A stretch of DNA of 64,000 bases. Source: an uncultured Lachnospiraceae bacterium. Its GTDB lineage: Bacteria > Bacillota > Clostridia > Lachnospirales > Lachnospiraceae. The notes beneath the pieces are model-generated. The model was not told the DNA's origin and did no database searches. It saw only the letters and a list, made by a program, of their open reading frames with translations. The stretch lies in NCBI GenBank assembly GCA_902775555.1, contig CACYMQ010000013.1, positions 19,629 through 83,628 of the forward strand. Direction: 5' to 3'. Of this stretch, positions 63,111 to 64,000 are shown piece by piece (the stretch's first letter is position 1; each line of letters begins with the position of its first letter). Both the position numbers and the translations under genes were made by a program.

Positions 63111-64000
63111 ATGAAGACGATCACGATGGAAGAGGCCGAGGGCCTGGTCAGGGACGGCGAGAATTATACGGCAGAGGACCTGAAAAGAGTGCAGCAGGAA
63201 CGTCTGCATCAGCTGGTAGACTATGTAAGGGAGCATTCTCCTTATCTTAGGGAGTTCTATAAGGACCTTCCGGAGGATTATACTCTCAGCGATATTCCGG
63301 TAATGGAAAAGAAGGAGTTTCAGGCCCATTACAACGAATGGGTGACGGATCCGGAGCTTAAGGAGGAAATGGTAAGAGAGTATCTGAAGCGTGACGCGGA
63401 GGATAATTCCCTGCTGCTGGGAAAGTACACGGCATTGCAGACCTCCGGTTCCACCGGAAATCCCCTGCCCATGGTCCGTGATGACTACCATAACAAGATC
63501 CACGGAGCGCTCCTTCGGAAACGCCTGTTCTATGGTGTGACACCGGGGCTCTTTGATCATTCGAAGCATAAGACCGCATTCCTGGTGCATGTATCCAACT
63601 CCGCCTCAAGCTACGGCTCCTATCTGAAAATGCGCCGGCAGCATCCGGGCTTTGATGATAATATCGTTGCATATCCCATTACGGACAGCATCGAGGTTCT
63701 GGTGAGCAAGCTGAATGCATTTCAGCCCGAGATCATTGTGGCCTATCCTCCGTATCTTGTCATGCTGGCGGAGGAGAAACTGAAGGGAACTCTGGATATC
63801 CCGGTCAAGCTGATCCTTTCCTCTGCCGAGCTTCTTACGGAGGAAAGCTATCACAGGATCCATGATGTGTTCGGAGTACCGATCCTGAACAATTACTGTA
63901 TGACGGAGGGCGGTGAGATCGCCATGACCCATGACTGTCCCCATCTTCATATCAATGAGGACTGGATCATCGTGGAACCGGTGGATGAGAACCGGCAGCC
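63111..64000 (+). CDS. PaaK-like adenylate-forming enzyme, partial at window end
   Basis: The frame is open from ATG 63111 to the window edge (296 codons, 3' end missing). It resembles phenylacetate-CoA ligase/CapK-type AMP-binding proteins: QTSGSTGNPLPMV (about 109-121) is the ATP-binding loop, followed by SSAELLTEES and NNYCMTEGGEIAM, the YGxTE-like core. It activates a carboxylic acid as an adenylate and, in the family, often makes a CoA thioester. It follows the transporters by 17 bases with AAAGGAGGA, so it belongs to the NRPS operon and may supply or load an acyl substrate. The substrate is unknown. Confidence 0.88.
   Translation, partial: MKTITMEEAEGLVRDGENYTAEDLKRVQQERLHQLVDYVREHSPYLREFYKDLPEDYTLSDIPVMEKKEFQAHYNEWVTDPELKEEMVREYLKRDAEDNSLLLGKYTALQTSGSTGNPLPMVRDDYHNKIHGALLRKRLFYGVTPGLFDHSKHKTAFLVHVSNSASSYGSYLKMRRQHPGFDDNIVAYPITDSIEVLVSKLNAFQPEIIVAYPPYLVMLAEEKLKGTLDIPVKLILSSAELLTEESYHRIHDVFGVPILNNYCMTEGGEIAMTHDCPHLHINEDWIIVEPVDENRQ

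Overview
The window looks like chromosomal DNA of a Gram-positive Clostridia member, most likely Lachnospiraceae. The reasons are strong AGGAGG-type ribosome binding sites, mid-range GC, TTG and GTG starts, a clostripain-type protease with choline-binding-like wall repeats, reduced C39 exporters and a reductase-ended NRPS. I cannot name a species. No rRNA, tRNA, CRISPR array, phage or intact transposase is visible. Almost everything reads on the + strand; only a TIR/beta-propeller gene and an antiporter-acetyltransferase gene read on the - strand.

Region 1 (1-21.2 kb) is an accessory stretch of short, loosely connected genes: esterase, Nudix hydrolase, glutaredoxin, a secreted helical protein, a D-2-hydroxyacid dehydrogenase, CoA-dependent acyltransferases, a metallo-beta-lactamase-fold hydrolase, an isochorismatase-like protein, several GNAT acetyltransferases (some fused to other domains), HD and M24 proteins, and TetR and AraC regulators. 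It carries five copies of a modular palindromic repeat and several gene remnants: a 5'-truncated nucleotidyltransferase, a GNAT fragment, a VOC fragment, and an ABC transporter cut off at a repeat. Three small cysteine-rich paralogues also lie here.

Region 2 (21.2-34.9 kb) holds a TIGR04076-like protein, a GNAT, an OmpR-type two-component system followed by a MacB/FtsX-type ABC transporter, and a radical SAM/SPASM enzyme. Next comes a five-gene operon: a SpoIIAA-like STAS protein, a minimal HlyD-like adaptor, a C39-peptidase ABC exporter, a second ABC protein and an HExxH protein. This is an NHLM-type peptide export module with no precursor peptide in sight.

Region 3 (34.9-53.3 kb) holds a membrane-anchored TIR protein with a large predicted beta-propeller, a methyltransferase, a 1682-residue protein with an ABC1/UbiB-like kinase core inside very long extensions, a GNAT-like protein, a LytS-like kinase with a SARP-type response regulator, a secreted C11 protease and an NhaC-type antiporter fused to an acetyltransferase.

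Region 4 (53.3-64 kb) is a biosynthetic cluster: an NRPS with order A-T-C-A-T-R, two ABC half-transporters and the start of a PaaK-like adenylate-forming enzyme that runs off the window. The expected product is a two-unit compound released by reduction as an aldehyde, possibly cyclised.

The best candidates for something undescribed are the giant UbiB-like protein and its operon, the precursor-less export module with its STAS and HExxH partners, the TIR-membrane-propeller protein, and the NRPS whose first A domain lacks the usual amino-group-binding Asp.
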